64,000 bases of DNA from JAIXRY01 sp031972855 (GCA_031972855.1 DALYDY010000002.1:107392-171391); one strand, 5' to 3'; positions 6,721 through 14,406 are shown, counted from the stretch's first letter. The notes: generated by a model from the sequence alone, not told the origin. Translations and numbers: made by a program.

Positions 6721-7842
6721 ATGAAAAAAACTATAGCTATCATCATGAGTATTGTTTTGGGAGTTATAATTATAATCGCTGTTTTAGGAATTATTAAATT
6801 TAATTTTATAAAAAATGACGTTGTTGTAGTTCCAGAAGAAACACCCGCAAAAGAAGAACCTATTCAACTTTGTTTTTATCAAGAATCAAAAACAAGTAGA
6901 GGTTTGTACGATGTATCTTGGCTAAAGATGAGTCTTGTAAACAAAAAAGTTACAGGGGAGTTTAGTTATTTACCAGCAGAAAAAGATAGTAGGACTGGAA
7001 CATTTGAAGGTGTAGTAGGTGATGTTGATAAAATGAGTATGTCACGCACAGCTACAGTATGGTGGAGTGTGTTTTCAGAAGGTATAAAAAACAGAGAAGA
7101 ATTACAAATAGTATTCGGAGAAGGAAATGCTGTGGCAGGATTTGGAGAAATGATAAAAGAAAATGATGGTGTATATGTATACAAAGATAAGTCATCTATT
7201 ACATATGGACCTGATATGGTAGATGTTTCTTGTGAAGAATTAAATAATAGAATATCTGTAGAAAAATATGTTCGTGAAAATATTCAAACATTGTCACCAG
7301 AAAAACCAGTCCTCGGAGGTGTATGGCATGTTACAAGTATTCATTTGGATCCAAAAACAAAATCTGGAATCGTGAAGTATGAAGATGGTCATATACAAGG
7401 AAGTGCATTATTTGATTATGTAATACAAAATGAACTTATTGAAATTAGAAATATAGAAAAAGGAGACGAGACAAGTCTAAGAACAAAATATATTTCAAGT
7501 GCGAATCAGTGGCCACCAAAAGTAAGTTTGGTAAAAGGAATTTTTTCTTGTAAAGAAGGGGGTGATGAAATACAGAAAAATGGACTAACTGAAATAAAAA
7601 TCATAAACGGAAAAGAATATTGTAAAACTTCATCAAGCGAAGGTGCTGCAGGAAGCGTCTATACAACATACACTTACATTACAAAAGTAGAGAAGCAAAT
7701 AGCAAAACTAACTTTTACATTAAAGAAAACACAGTGTGAAAATTATGACGATCCAGCAAAAGAAGACTGTCTAACTGAGCGTGAAAACTTTAATCCAGAC
7801 ATAATCGCTGATAATTTGGTATTAAAGATGTTAAATAAATAG
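6721..7842 (+). CDS. Membrane-anchored exported protein of unknown function
   Basis: The protein (373 residues from this start) has a lysine-rich N-terminus and one hydrophobic helix (~residues 5-28), then a large extracytoplasmic region. Repeated beta-rich segments (WLKMSLVNKKVTGEFSYLPAEKDSRTGTF and a later LTFTLKK strand) resemble lipocalin- or META-like folds, but no family is certain. Four cysteines are present. The ATG at 6721 is preferred over the one at 6715 because TATAAT (6707-6712) ends 8 nt before it, the spacing seen at other leaderless starts here. Confidence 0.65.
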   Translation: MKKTIAIIMSIVLGVIIIIAVLGIIKFNFIKNDVVVVPEETPAKEEPIQLCFYQESKTSRGLYDVSWLKMSLVNKKVTGEFSYLPAEKDSRTGTFEGVVGDVDKMSMSRTATVWWSVFSEGIKNREELQIVFGEGNAVAGFGEMIKENDGVYVYKDKSSITYGPDMVDVSCEELNNRISVEKYVRENIQTLSPEKPVLGGVWHVTSIHLDPKTKSGIVKYEDGHIQGSALFDYVIQNELIEIRNIEKGDETSLRTKYISSANQWPPKVSLVKGIFSCKEGGDEIQKNGLTEIKIINGKEYCKTSSSEGAAGSVYTTYTYITKVEKQIAKLTFTLKKTQCENYDDPAKEDCLTERENFNPDIIADNLVLKMLNK

Positions 7843-7884
7843 CAATCGCAAAAAAGGTCAATATCTGCTAGTATATAAAAACTA

Positions 7885-8451
7885 ATGAAAATAAGTACTA
7901 CAAAATTTGTAAAAGGAGTCGTAGGAGAAGACGAGGTACTTCGCGATGGAATTCCTCAAGTTGCCTTTATTGGGCGCTCAAACGTGGGTAAATCAACATT
8001 AATCAACACTCTGACAGGAAGTGCTGTATCTCGTACTAGTTCTTTTCCTGGAAGAACACAAGAAATAAACATATTCCTCGTGAACGACAGTGTATATCTT
8101 GTAGACCTTCCTGGATACGGATTTGCTCGTATGGGAGGACTTGGCAGAGAAAAGATTGGCGACCTTATAGACAATTATCTTTTCAACAATCCTTTTGAAC
8201 AAAAATTGATTGTAATGATTATCGATGCAAATGTAGGAATGACAGACAAGGATGTGAGTATGTTTGAAGAACTAAAAGAATGCGGCAAAAATTTCATCAT
8301 TATTGCAAACAAAATTGATAAGATGAATCAATCAGAATCTCACAAAAAAATGCTCGAAATAAAAGCAATTACAAAAGATCATACAGTTATTCCTTTTTCT
8401 TCAAAAAAGAGAGCGGGACTCGAGAAACTAATTGATACAATATTCGGATAA
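7885..8451 (+). CDS. engB: Ribosome biogenesis GTP-binding protein EngB (YihA/YsxC)
   Basis: The 188-residue TRAFAC-class GTPase has G1 GRSNVGKS at 30-37, a G2 threonine region FPGRTQ near 55-59, G3 DLPGYG at 74-79, G4 NKID at 142-145 and G5 SSK near 172. The length is normal for EngB. The family acts in the cytoplasm in assembly of the large ribosomal subunit. A TATA-type -10 lies just before the ATG, and a strong terminator follows the stop immediately. Confidence 0.95.
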   Translation: MKISTTKFVKGVVGEDEVLRDGIPQVAFIGRSNVGKSTLINTLTGSAVSRTSSFPGRTQEINIFLVNDSVYLVDLPGYGFARMGGLGREKIGDLIDNYLFNNPFEQKLIVMIIDANVGMTDKDVSMFEELKECGKNFIIIANKIDKMNQSESHKKMLEIKAITKDHTVIPFSSKKRAGLEKLIDTIFG

Positions 8452-8452
8452 T

Positions 8453-8481
8453 AAAAACCCTCTTAAATAGAGGGTTTTTAC
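8453..8481 (+). terminator. Terminator of engB
   Basis: AAAAACCCTCT and AGAGGGTTTTT form an 11-bp stem two bases after the stop codon. Confidence 0.9.
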
Positions 8482-8529
8482 ATAAATTGAAATTTTTTAT
8501 TGAGTAAATACGTTATATAATATATGCAT

Positions 8530-9006
8530 ATGAAATCAAAAATAATTTTAGCATTAGCAGTAATAATAATTGTTGGAGGAGGAGCCTTTTTAACATTAAA
8601 TAAAAAAACCGAAGCCCCTACAACAAACAATGGAACAGGTTTACAAAATAATAACCAAATAAATACTTACGACACAGACAACGATGGAGAAAATGAAAGT
8701 GAGACAGATGATGACAATAAAAATACAACAGCACAAAAACCAACAATACAACCAACCAAAACAACAGGTTCTTCTTCATACACACTAGCTCAAGTTACAA
8801 CTCACAACTCTCAAACAGATTGTTGGACCGTGGTTAATGGTAGTGTTTATAACATTACAAGTTATATAACAAGACATCCAGGAGGAGTCCGTGCTATATC
8901 ATCTATTTGTGGAAAGGATGGAACATCTACTTTTGACGATCAACATGGAGGACAATCTCGTCCGGAAAACACTCTCTCGTCATTCTTGGTGGGAAGTCTA
9001 AAATAA
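8530..9006 (+). CDS. Exported cytochrome b5-like heme-binding domain protein
   Basis: An N-terminal signal anchor (residues ~5-22) is followed by a low-complexity Asn/Thr/Asp linker. The cytochrome b5-like domain spans residues ~85-158 (YTLAQVTTHNSQTDCW...NITSYITRHPGGVRAI...DDQHGG). HPGG and the later DQHGG supply the two axial histidines of the b5 fold. A role in extracytoplasmic electron transfer or small-molecule binding is inferred. Two ATGs are available; 8530 is chosen because TATAAT (8516-8521) ends exactly 8 nt before it. Confidence 0.8.
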   Translation: MKSKIILALAVIIIVGGGAFLTLNKKTEAPTTNNGTGLQNNNQINTYDTDNDGENESETDDDNKNTTAQKPTIQPTKTTGSSSYTLAQVTTHNSQTDCWTVVNGSVYNITSYITRHPGGVRAISSICGKDGTSTFDDQHGGQSRPENTLSSFLVGSLK

Positions 9007-9020
9007 ATAATATTTAAATT

Positions 9021-9047
9021 AAAAAAGGGGATTGTTACCCTTTTTTT
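9021..9047. terminator. Bidirectional terminator
   Basis: AAAAAAGGG and CCCTTTTTT pair around a 7-nt loop that contains the stop codon of the convergent PhnA-like gene (9035-9037). Confidence 0.8.
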
Positions 9048-9265
9048 AAAAACTCAACTCGCAATACTAAGCCTTTTATTCCGTCAGCATTACATTCTAT
9101 AAGGTCCTCATCATCTGTAAGTCTAATGTTCTTTATCTTTGTGCCTTGTTTCAAAACAATAGAACTTCCTTTTACTTTGAGGTCTTTTATAACGACAACA
9201 CTGTCACCATTTTCGAGAGTGTTTCCGTGAGCGTCTTTTACTATAATTTTTTCATCTTCTTCCAT
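9035..9265 (-). CDS. PhnA/YjdM C-terminal domain protein lacking the zinc ribbon
   Basis: From the ATG at 9265 the protein has 76 residues and covers only the C-terminal SH3-like domain of the YjdM/PhnA family (VKDAHGNTLENGDSVVVIKDLKVKGSS ... GTKIKNIRL ... CNADGIKGLVL). The usual N-terminal zinc ribbon is absent. The family is named after alkylphosphonate utilisation, but its function is unproven. The start is set by TATACT (9274-9279 on the complement), 8 nt upstream; a longer frame to 9304 would overlap that element. Confidence 0.8.
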   Translation of the reverse strand: MEEDEKIIVKDAHGNTLENGDSVVVIKDLKVKGSSIVLKQGTKIKNIRLTDDEDLIECNADGIKGLVLRVEFLKKG

Positions 9266-9350
9266 ATACAAACAGTATACATATTTTTTGAAAATTTGGT
9301 ACACTTATATAAGTTAGGGATTTATTAAAAACATATTTAAACAAATTATT

Positions 9351-9413
9351 ATGGCAAAAGGTCTAGGTGCTCGCAAAGAAAAAAAGAAACCAAAGAAAGT
9401 TGTAGTGAAGTAA
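9351..9413 (+). CDS. Very small basic protein (20 residues)
   Basis: An ATG-to-TAA frame encodes MAKGLGARKEKKKPKKVVVK, half of it lysine or arginine. It is followed 6 nt later by a strong terminator and lies in its own intergenic slot. The composition is like ribosome- or nucleic-acid-associated mini-proteins common in these small genomes. Its own terminator and fitting codons argue for a real gene, but no homologue is recalled. Confidence 0.5.
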   Translation: MAKGLGARKEKKKPKKVVVK

Positions 9414-9419
9414 TTTAGA

Positions 9420-9456
9420 AAAACCGCTCGATATTTTATAAAATGGGCGGTTTTTT
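9420..9456 (+). terminator. Terminator after the 20-residue gene
   Basis: AAAACCGC and GCGGTTTT pair around a second inner hairpin (ATTTTATAAAAT), followed by TTTTTTG. Confidence 0.85.
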
Positions 9457-9470
9457 GTTATTATATATTT

Positions 9471-9983
9471 ATGAATAAAAAAGTTCGAGTAAATAACAAA
9501 ATGCAGAAAGGGTACACATACGAACTCGTCTCTCCAATGGGAAAAGATTTCGATCCAGAATTCAAACCAGATCTAACTCCGAAACAAATGCTTTCACTTG
9601 GGGTCTTTGATGGCAAATATATGAGAGACTGCACAAAAGAATATCCGGAAGATTGGTTCAAACGTTCCAAATTTGCAAAAGGTGACAAAAAAGATATTTC
9701 ACTGAACTTTTTCAAAATAGACGCGAGTCAACCTCTATCTGTATGGATTAAAAAGGGTTGGATAAACAAAGATCATGACCCTCGAGGGTGGTTTGAGTGG
9801 TATTGTAGATATTATATGGGTAGAAGAATACCAGACGAAGACAAGAAACAAATAAAACGATGGAAAGCAATCCGAAGACATGTTGGCCAAATAGTGCATA
9901 ATTGTCGCCCAGAAGATACAAATTGTAGACCAAAACAAAGACAAGCATTACTCCATTGGGCTTATGATTCAAGGAAAATCTAA
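9471..9983 (+). CDS. Conserved protein of unknown function (170 residues)
   Basis: The sequence is rich in conserved tryptophan and arginine blocks: LSLGVFDGKYM, ASQPLSVWIKKGWI, DPRGWFEWYCRYYMGRR, KRWKAIRRHVGQ and a C-terminal CRPKQRQALLHWAYDSR. I recognise this as a widespread conserved hypothetical family found across bacteria and in fungi, without known function. The invariant Trp/Arg/Tyr pattern suggests nucleic-acid or nucleotide binding. The ATG lies directly downstream of the preceding terminator and a TATATT hexamer. Confidence 0.7.
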   Translation: MNKKVRVNNKMQKGYTYELVSPMGKDFDPEFKPDLTPKQMLSLGVFDGKYMRDCTKEYPEDWFKRSKFAKGDKKDISLNFFKIDASQPLSVWIKKGWINKDHDPRGWFEWYCRYYMGRRIPDEDKKQIKRWKAIRRHVGQIVHNCRPEDTNCRPKQRQALLHWAYDSRKI

Positions 9984-10072
9984 AAACACTTGCTTTTTTC
10001 TTGTAAAAATTGTATAATTATAAAATAATATTAATACGTCTATCGATATAGACTGCAAAAAGATAAAAATAT

Positions 10073-10651
10073 ATGGGAAATTTTGAAAGAGGAGGAAATA
10101 GAGGTGGAGGATTTAGAGGAGGAGACCGTGGTGGTCGTCCAGACTTTAAAAGAAGTTTTGGTGGAGATCGTGATCGTGGAGAAGTAACAATGCACAAAAC
10201 TACTTGTAGTGAATGTGGTAAGAGTTGTGAAGTCCCTTTCCGTCCAACAGGCGAAAAGCCAGTGTACTGTAACGATTGTTTCAGTAGTAAAAGAGAAGGT
10301 GGAGATCGTGAAGAACGCCGCCCAAGAAATGATTTTACAGAACGCTCACCAAGAAGAGAATTTAATAATGACAGAGCTCCACGTCAAGAATTCGCTCGTC
10401 CACAACAAAGTGGAGGAAACGATGAAATGAAAAAACAATTGGGAGAAATCAGTATGAAACTAGATCGTCTCGTAAATGCAATTGAAAAAATGACTCAACC
10501 AAAAGTTGAAACTGTTGTTGCAAAACAAGCAGCTCCAAAAGCTGAAGTTGTAAAACCAGTAGCAAAGAAAGTTGAAGTTAAAGCTGTAAAAAAAGTAGCA
10601 GCAAAAAAAGCTCCAGCAGTTAAAAAAGTTGTAGCAAAGAAAAAGAAATAA
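10073..10651 (+). CDS. CxxC-x17-CxxC zinc domain protein with RGG and Lys/Ala-rich tails
   Basis: The 192-residue protein starts with an RGG/GGDRGG-rich segment (residues 1-35), typical of RNA-binding disordered regions. It has one CSEC-x17-CNDC zinc module at ~45-67, a charged linker, a short coiled helix (MKKQLGEISMKLDRLVNAIEKM) and an alanine/lysine repeat tail. The CxxC-x17-CxxC domain recurs in CPR genomes, alone or in combinations. RNA binding is a reasonable inference from composition. It is a single-gene unit with a strong terminator. Confidence 0.8.
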   Translation: MGNFERGGNRGGGFRGGDRGGRPDFKRSFGGDRDRGEVTMHKTTCSECGKSCEVPFRPTGEKPVYCNDCFSSKREGGDREERRPRNDFTERSPRREFNNDRAPRQEFARPQQSGGNDEMKKQLGEISMKLDRLVNAIEKMTQPKVETVVAKQAAPKAEVVKPVAKKVEVKAVKKVAAKKAPAVKKVVAKKKK

Positions 10652-10660
10652 TTTTTCTAA

Positions 10661-10694
10661 ATATAAAAACCCTCAGAGATGAGGGTTTTTATAT
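10661..10694 (+). terminator. Terminator after the CxxC-x17-CxxC gene
   Basis: A perfect 14-bp stem (10661-10674 with 10681-10694) centres on CCCTC/GAGGG, with flanking A- and T-tracts. Confidence 0.9.
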
Positions 10695-10714
10695 TTTTGA
10701 TATAATATACACAC

Positions 10715-10981
10715 ATGAAATATTTCAAGGAAAAAGTCTTAGAAGTTGTAAAAAATATTCCAAAAGGCAGCGTTATGACTTATAAAGAAATAGCAATTGC
10801 TGTTGGCTCGCCCAAAGCGTATCGAGGAGTGGGAACTCTAATGAAAAACAATTACGACGAATCTATTCCGTGTCATAGAGTAATACGATCAGATGGAAAA
10901 ATAGGAGAATACAACAGAGGTGGAGAAAAAGAAAAAATTAGAAAATTAAAAGAAGAAGGCTGTGATATACTGTTTAAATGA
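10715..10981 (+). CDS. MGMT-type methylated-DNA repair protein, minimal length
   Basis: The 88-residue protein covers only the DNA-binding/active-site domain of O6-alkylguanine alkyltransferases. It has the helix-turn-helix start (VMTYKEIAIAVGSPKAYRGVG) and the active-site IPCHRV with Cys53 intact, so it could transfer alkyl groups; alkyltransferase-like proteins have Trp there. The usual N-terminal ribonuclease-H-like domain is missing, as is common in small genomes. TATAAT ends 8 nt before the ATG (leaderless). The TGA stop overlaps the next ATG (ATGA), so it is coupled to the rhodanese gene. Confidence 0.9.
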   Translation: MKYFKEKVLEVVKNIPKGSVMTYKEIAIAVGSPKAYRGVGTLMKNNYDESIPCHRVIRSDGKIGEYNRGGEKEKIRKLKEEGCDILFK

Positions 10982-11226
10982 ATAAAATAATCGTAGATGT
11001 TAGATCAAAAGAAGAATTTGACGAAAAACATGTTGAAAATGCTTTAAATATTCCACTTATAGAATTAAGTGAAGGTAACTTGGATTTATTAAAAGATTTA
11101 CCAAAAGATACAGAAATTTCTGTTTATTGTAGATCAGGAGCTAGATCAAGTATGGCAAAAGAGATATTAGAAAAAGAAGGTTTTACACATATTACAAACC
11201 TTGGAGGAATAGACAATATTTTATAA
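10978..11226 (+). CDS. Single-domain rhodanese-like protein
   Basis: The 82-residue rhodanese fold has VDVRSKEEFDEKHVENALNIPL at the N-terminus and the active loop CRSGARS with Cys51. Such proteins carry sulfane sulfur for transfer reactions in the cytoplasm. The start overlaps the stop of the MGMT gene by 4 nt, so translation is probably coupled. It is shorter than usual (~100 residues) but retains all core strands. Confidence 0.85.
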   Translation: MNKIIVDVRSKEEFDEKHVENALNIPLIELSEGNLDLLKDLPKDTEISVYCRSGARSSMAKEILEKEGFTHITNLGGIDNIL

Positions 11227-11236
11227 AATTATAATT

Positions 11237-11407
11237 ATGAATACATTTCTAAATATTCTCCCAACTATCTGGAATTCAATATTAACGCTTGGCATAGTAA
11301 AGACAGCTGTTATTGTAGTAGTAATAGCAATTCTTACAAATTATCAAAAAGTTTTGGGGTTTGTAGCTGCAATATTATTTATCGCATATCTTGCAAAATT
11401 TATATAA
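11237..11407 (+). CDS. Small two-helix membrane protein (56 residues)
   Basis: An ATG-to-TAA frame 10 nt after the rhodanese gene encodes two hydrophobic segments (around residues 16-33 and 40-56) joined by a short polar NYQK turn. It ends at an immediate terminator, making it the third gene of the MGMT-rhodanese unit. No family is recognised. The gene is below usual length cut-offs but is well placed in the operon. Confidence 0.6.
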   Translation: MNTFLNILPTIWNSILTLGIVKTAVIVVVIAILTNYQKVLGFVAAILFIAYLAKFI

Positions 11408-11434
11408 AAAATCCCTCATTTAGAGGGCTTTTTT
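11408..11434. terminator. Terminator between convergent genes
   Basis: CCCTC and GAGGG pair around a 5-nt loop, followed by CTTTTTT on the plus strand and an A-rich flank for the opposite strand. Confidence 0.75.
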
Positions 11435-11688
11435 GATGGGAATAAATTAATTCCGTCTTTTTTCTTTTCTAATATTATTTTCTTCATATCAGAATAAAAA
11501 GCTGACGAACTTTTATTTTTTAATTCTAATTTTATATAAAGTTTTTCAATTCCTTTTGTAATAATATCAAAATCTTTTAGGGAATGGTTTTCATTTTTAA
11601 TTTTTACAACAATTTCTTGAAGTAAAATAAACTTTTGATCACTGTTCGCTTCTGTATGTGGCATAGGGTTTATATAATTTAAATACAT
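11416..11688 (-). CDS. Uncharacterised 90-residue protein
   Basis: The protein is predicted soluble and mostly helical, with a lysine-rich second half ending KDGINLFPSKKPSK and no cysteines. I recognise no family. It is convergent with the 56-residue membrane protein and shares its terminator, while its upstream side faces the lexA promoter region. The reading frame has normal codon use, which supports a real gene. Confidence 0.5.
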   Translation of the reverse strand: MYLNYINPMPHTEANSDQKFILLQEIVVKIKNENHSLKDFDIITKGIEKLYIKLELKNKSSSAFYSDMKKIILEKKKDGINLFPSKKPSK

Positions 11689-11763
11689 TATAAGTATTTA
11701 ATATATTTTGTCAATTTATATTTTAGTATTTTTTATTTTTATAACTTATCCACAGGAATTTAT

Positions 11764-11792
11764 TTGCATGTGAACGAGCGTTCACTTATAAT
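11764..11792 (+). promoter_or_regulatory. Promoter of the lexA unit
   Basis: TTGCAT (11764-11769), a 17-bp spacer and TATAAT (11787-11792) form a consensus promoter 34 nt before the first gene. The spacer is filled by the LexA box. Confidence 0.75.
11770..11785 (+). promoter_or_regulatory. SOS box (LexA operator), Gram-positive type
   Basis: GTGAACGAGCGTTCAC contains GAAC-N4-GTTC, the core of the Bacillus-type LexA box, as a 7+7 palindrome. It lies exactly between the -35 and -10 elements of the lexA unit, which fits autorepression. Confidence 0.85.
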
Positions 11793-11825
11793 AAATACAT
11801 AACAGGATAATAATATTTAAGCATT

Positions 11826-12020
11826 ATGAGTAAAGAACAATATCTAAAAATTATAGAAAGAGAAATTCACAACATAAACAAAAAAATTGATATGAAAATT
11901 CTCTCAGGTGAAAAATATGAAAGAGAAGCTCGTGATCACAAATTGCTTCGCAAAAAATTAATCCAACACTCAAGTGGAAATATATTTAGCAAATTTTTCC
12001 AAATGCTCCCACTTTTTTAA
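11826..12020 (+). CDS. Small helical protein co-transcribed with lexA
   Basis: The 64-residue protein is highly charged and helical (YLKIIEREIHNINKKIDMKIL, then KLLRKKLIQ), with a short hydrophobic C-terminus (IFSKFFQMLPLF). No family is recognised. It lies between the SOS-regulated promoter and lexA, 3 nt before the lexA ATG, so it should be DNA-damage induced. A role as an SOS-associated small protein is inferred from position only. Confidence 0.6.
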   Translation: MSKEQYLKIIEREIHNINKKIDMKILSGEKYEREARDHKLLRKKLIQHSSGNIFSKFFQMLPLF

Positions 12021-12023
12021 TTC

Positions 12024-12590
12024 ATGGAACAAAACTACAAACAAAAGTTAATATCCTTTCACGAAAAAGAAAACAGAATGCCAACATACACAGAGATGAT
12101 GGCTCTGTTTGGTTTTAAGTCAAAGAACGCAGTAGCTCGTCTTGTTGAAAAATTCATCGACGCGGGTTTTGTTTCAAAAGATCATTTAGGTAGGTTAATT
12201 CCAGAAAGATCATTCAACGAAATTCCACTTCTAGGATCAGTAAAAGCAGGGTTCCCAAGTCAAGCAGAAGAAGTAGAGTTGAACACTATTAATATAGACT
12301 CATATATTACATCCAAAAAAGCTAATTCATTTCTATTGAGAGTAGACGGTGAATCCATGATAGACGCACACATTGCTGATGGAGATATGGTTCTAGTAGA
12401 GAAGACGGAAGTCGCCAAGGATGGAGATATTGTTATTGCAGATGTAGACGGGGAATCAACAATGAAATATTTCAGAAAAGAAGGTGGTAAAGTGTGGCTT
12501 GAACCAGCCAACAAAAACTTCAAAAATATTTATCCAGAACAATATCTTCGCATTACAGCAATAGTAAAAGCCGTTATTAGAAAATATTAA
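12024..12590 (+). CDS. lexA: LexA repressor
   Basis: The 188-residue protein has an N-terminal winged-helix domain (PTYTEMMALFGFKSKNAVARLVEKF) and an S24 latent peptidase. The cleavage site is Ala75-Gly76 in VKAGFP, and the catalytic dyad is Ser111 (DGESM) and Lys148 (STMKYF). LexA represses SOS genes and cleaves itself when RecA filaments form. A GAAC-N4-GTTC box in its own promoter indicates autoregulation. No RecA gene lies in the window. Confidence 0.95.
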   Translation: MEQNYKQKLISFHEKENRMPTYTEMMALFGFKSKNAVARLVEKFIDAGFVSKDHLGRLIPERSFNEIPLLGSVKAGFPSQAEEVELNTINIDSYITSKKANSFLLRVDGESMIDAHIADGDMVLVEKTEVAKDGDIVIADVDGESTMKYFRKEGGKVWLEPANKNFKNIYPEQYLRITAIVKAVIRKY

Positions 12591-12650
12591 AATAAATATA
12601 AACACAACTTATTTGATAATTACATTAAAAGTATTAAAATAATTAATTAT

Positions 12651-12983
12651 ATGAACAAAGACAATTTATCTTTTAAAGAAGCTCAAGAATCAGTAGAAGA
12701 ATGGGTGAGCAATCCAGACTTCAAAGTAAAATACTTTCCTCCATTTGAAATATGTGCACAACTAAGTGAAGAAATCGGAGAAGTATCAAGAGAAGTCGCA
12801 CATATTCATGGACACAAGAAGAAAAAGGACGGTGAAAAAACAGACGGCTTAGAATGTGAGATAGGTGATGTAATATTTGCATTAATCTGTCTTGCAAACT
12901 CAGAAGGAATCTCACTCGAAGAAGCTTTCAAAAAATCTATGGAGAAAAAGTGGGGAAGAGACAATAGTAGATTTCTTAAATAA
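12651..12983 (+). CDS. MazG-like nucleotide pyrophosphohydrolase
   Basis: The 110-residue all-alpha NTP pyrophosphatase has the metal-binding pattern EEIGEVSREV (EExxE) near residues 41-50 and ECEIGDVIFALICLAN (ExxD) near 69-84. MazG-type enzymes hydrolyse non-canonical or surplus (d)NTPs to monophosphates and help keep the nucleotide pool clean. The length corresponds to one MazG domain. A bidirectional terminator follows the stop. Confidence 0.85.
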   Translation: MNKDNLSFKEAQESVEEWVSNPDFKVKYFPPFEICAQLSEEIGEVSREVAHIHGHKKKKDGEKTDGLECEIGDVIFALICLANSEGISLEEAFKKSMEKKWGRDNSRFLK

Positions 12984-12991
12984 GACAAAAT

Positions 12992-13030
12992 AAAAACCCT
13001 GACTATGCATTATGCAATTCAGGGTTTTTT
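12992..13030. terminator. Bidirectional terminator
   Basis: AAAAACCCTGA and TCAGGGTTTTT form an 11-bp stem with an inner ATGCA/TGCAT pairing between convergent genes. Confidence 0.85.
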
Positions 13031-13578
13031 ATAACCTTTATAAAATGATCAAAGATTAGGACAGATAATTTTCTAGCTCTAAAAGCTATTTTGATACGGT
13101 CTTTATTGTTTAAAGCTTCCTTATACCTAACCCCCTCAAAAGAATCTTCTCTACCATCAAAATCAAATAAAAATAATCTAATTTTTTCATTAATATCGTC
13201 AGGTATAGTAATTTTAGTACTTTCTTTTATAATAAAGGCGAGAGAGAAAATATGACCAATCCTTACAGACCTTAGAAGATTTTTGTCAAGATATTTTCTC
13301 AAATCCCTTTCTCCTCTAACTTCAGAAAGCACCTTCTCTATTTCTTTTCTTTTAGAGTTAGATATTAATTCTTCAATAGAATCAACTATGATTGGCGACT
13401 CTATTATTGAAAAAAATACTTCTAAATCAACAAAAATCTCAGAGTGAACTTTTTCTTTGATTGAAGATAAATTTTCAATCATTATTTTTTTCTTTTTTGT
13501 ACTAAAAAAATGCACTTGCTCAATTTTTAACAAATCATGAGACAGTAATTTTTTTTCTAATTCATCATTTTCTTCCAT
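13003..13578 (-). CDS. Uncharacterised helical protein (191 residues)
   Basis: The protein is predicted mainly alpha-helical, without cysteines, membrane segments or a recognisable motif. A lysine-rich patch (STKKKKIMIENL) near residue 30 and an ERDLRKYLDKNLLRSVRIGHIFSLAFI segment in the middle are the most distinctive parts. I do not recognise a family. It stands alone between a shared terminator and a divergent intergenic region leading to tspO. Confidence 0.5.
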   Translation of the reverse strand: MEENDELEKKLLSHDLLKIEQVHFFSTKKKKIMIENLSSIKEKVHSEIFVDLEVFFSIIESPIIVDSIEELISNSKRKEIEKVLSEVRGERDLRKYLDKNLLRSVRIGHIFSLAFIIKESTKITIPDDINEKIRLFLFDFDGREDSFEGVRYKEALNNKDRIKIAFRARKLSVLIFDHFIKVIKNPELHNA

Positions 13579-13679
13579 TGTTATTTTTTTAAAATAGTAA
13601 CATTATTATAATAAAAAGTCAATATTAGTTTAATCATATTCATAAATTATGTTTTTACTAATTAGTGTATACTTTAGTA

Positions 13680-14078
13680 ATGCAAACATACTCTTGGTAT
13701 CAAAATTTAATCAAACCAACATGGGCGCCGCCTTCATGGATTTTTGGTCCTGTATGGAGTTTCTTATATCTAATTATTTTTGTTAGTTTTGGAAAAGTAT
13801 TTTTGATGGCTTATAACAAGCAAATACCATTTATAGTAGTTCTTCCTTTTATATTGAATTTGATTTTCAACTTTTTATTCTCACCAATACAATTTCAACT
13901 ACAAAACAATCTACTCGCATCAATTGATATATTATTAATATTATCAACCCTCGTATGGGCTTTAGTGGCCATATATCCATATGCAAAATGGATTAGTTTC
14001 GTAAATATTCCATACCTTCTTTGGGTTTCTTTTGCAACAATACTTCAAATCACAATCACTATATTAAATAGTAAATAA
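13680..14078 (+). CDS. tspO: TspO/MBR family membrane protein
   Basis: The 132-residue protein has five membrane segments and the typical N-terminal WYQNLIKPTWAPPSWIFGPVWSFLY region of TspO, a tryptophan-rich porphyrin- or cholesterol-binding family. The family takes part in tetrapyrrole handling and stress regulation. The ATG at 13680 is chosen because TATACT (13668-13673) lies 6 nt upstream; an in-frame ATG at 13665 would put the promoter inside the gene. The stop is 2 nt from the DUF1905 gene. Confidence 0.9.
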   Translation: MQTYSWYQNLIKPTWAPPSWIFGPVWSFLYLIIFVSFGKVFLMAYNKQIPFIVVLPFILNLIFNFLFSPIQFQLQNNLLASIDILLILSTLVWALVAIYPYAKWISFVNIPYLLWVSFATILQITITILNSK

Positions 14079-14080
14079 TC

Positions 14081-14371
14081 ATGTCTAAAGTTTTTTTAAT
14101 AAAAGGGGAAATTTGGCGTTGGCCTGGAGATGGTGGGTGGCATTTTTTAACAATAGATAAAAAGACTTCTGAAAAAATAAAAGCTATAGGAAATCCATAT
14201 GGTGCAGGTTTTATTAAAGCGCATCTAACAATAAAAAAGACTAGTTGGGAAACAGCTCTATTTCCAAACTCAAAAGAAAAAACTTATTTAATTTCTATAA
14301 AAAAGAAAGTAAGGGAAAAAGAAAATCTATTTGAAGGAGATATAATTAAAGTAAAGATAGAAATTATCTAA
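14081..14371 (+). CDS. DUF1905 domain protein
   Basis: The 96-residue protein matches DUF1905, a small beta-barrel: it starts with FLIKGEIWRWPGDGGWHFLTID, has the central GAGFIKAHLTIKKTSWETALFP block and ends in KEKTYLISIKKKVREKENLFEGDIIKVKIEI. The family often accompanies YdeI/OmpD-associated domains and its function is unknown. It begins 2 nt after tspO and probably shares its transcript. Confidence 0.8.
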   Translation: MSKVFLIKGEIWRWPGDGGWHFLTIDKKTSEKIKAIGNPYGAGFIKAHLTIKKTSWETALFPNSKEKTYLISIKKKVREKENLFEGDIIKVKIEII

Positions 14372-14406
14372 AAAAAATGATACAATACTCCATACTTTTT
14401 AAAAAT

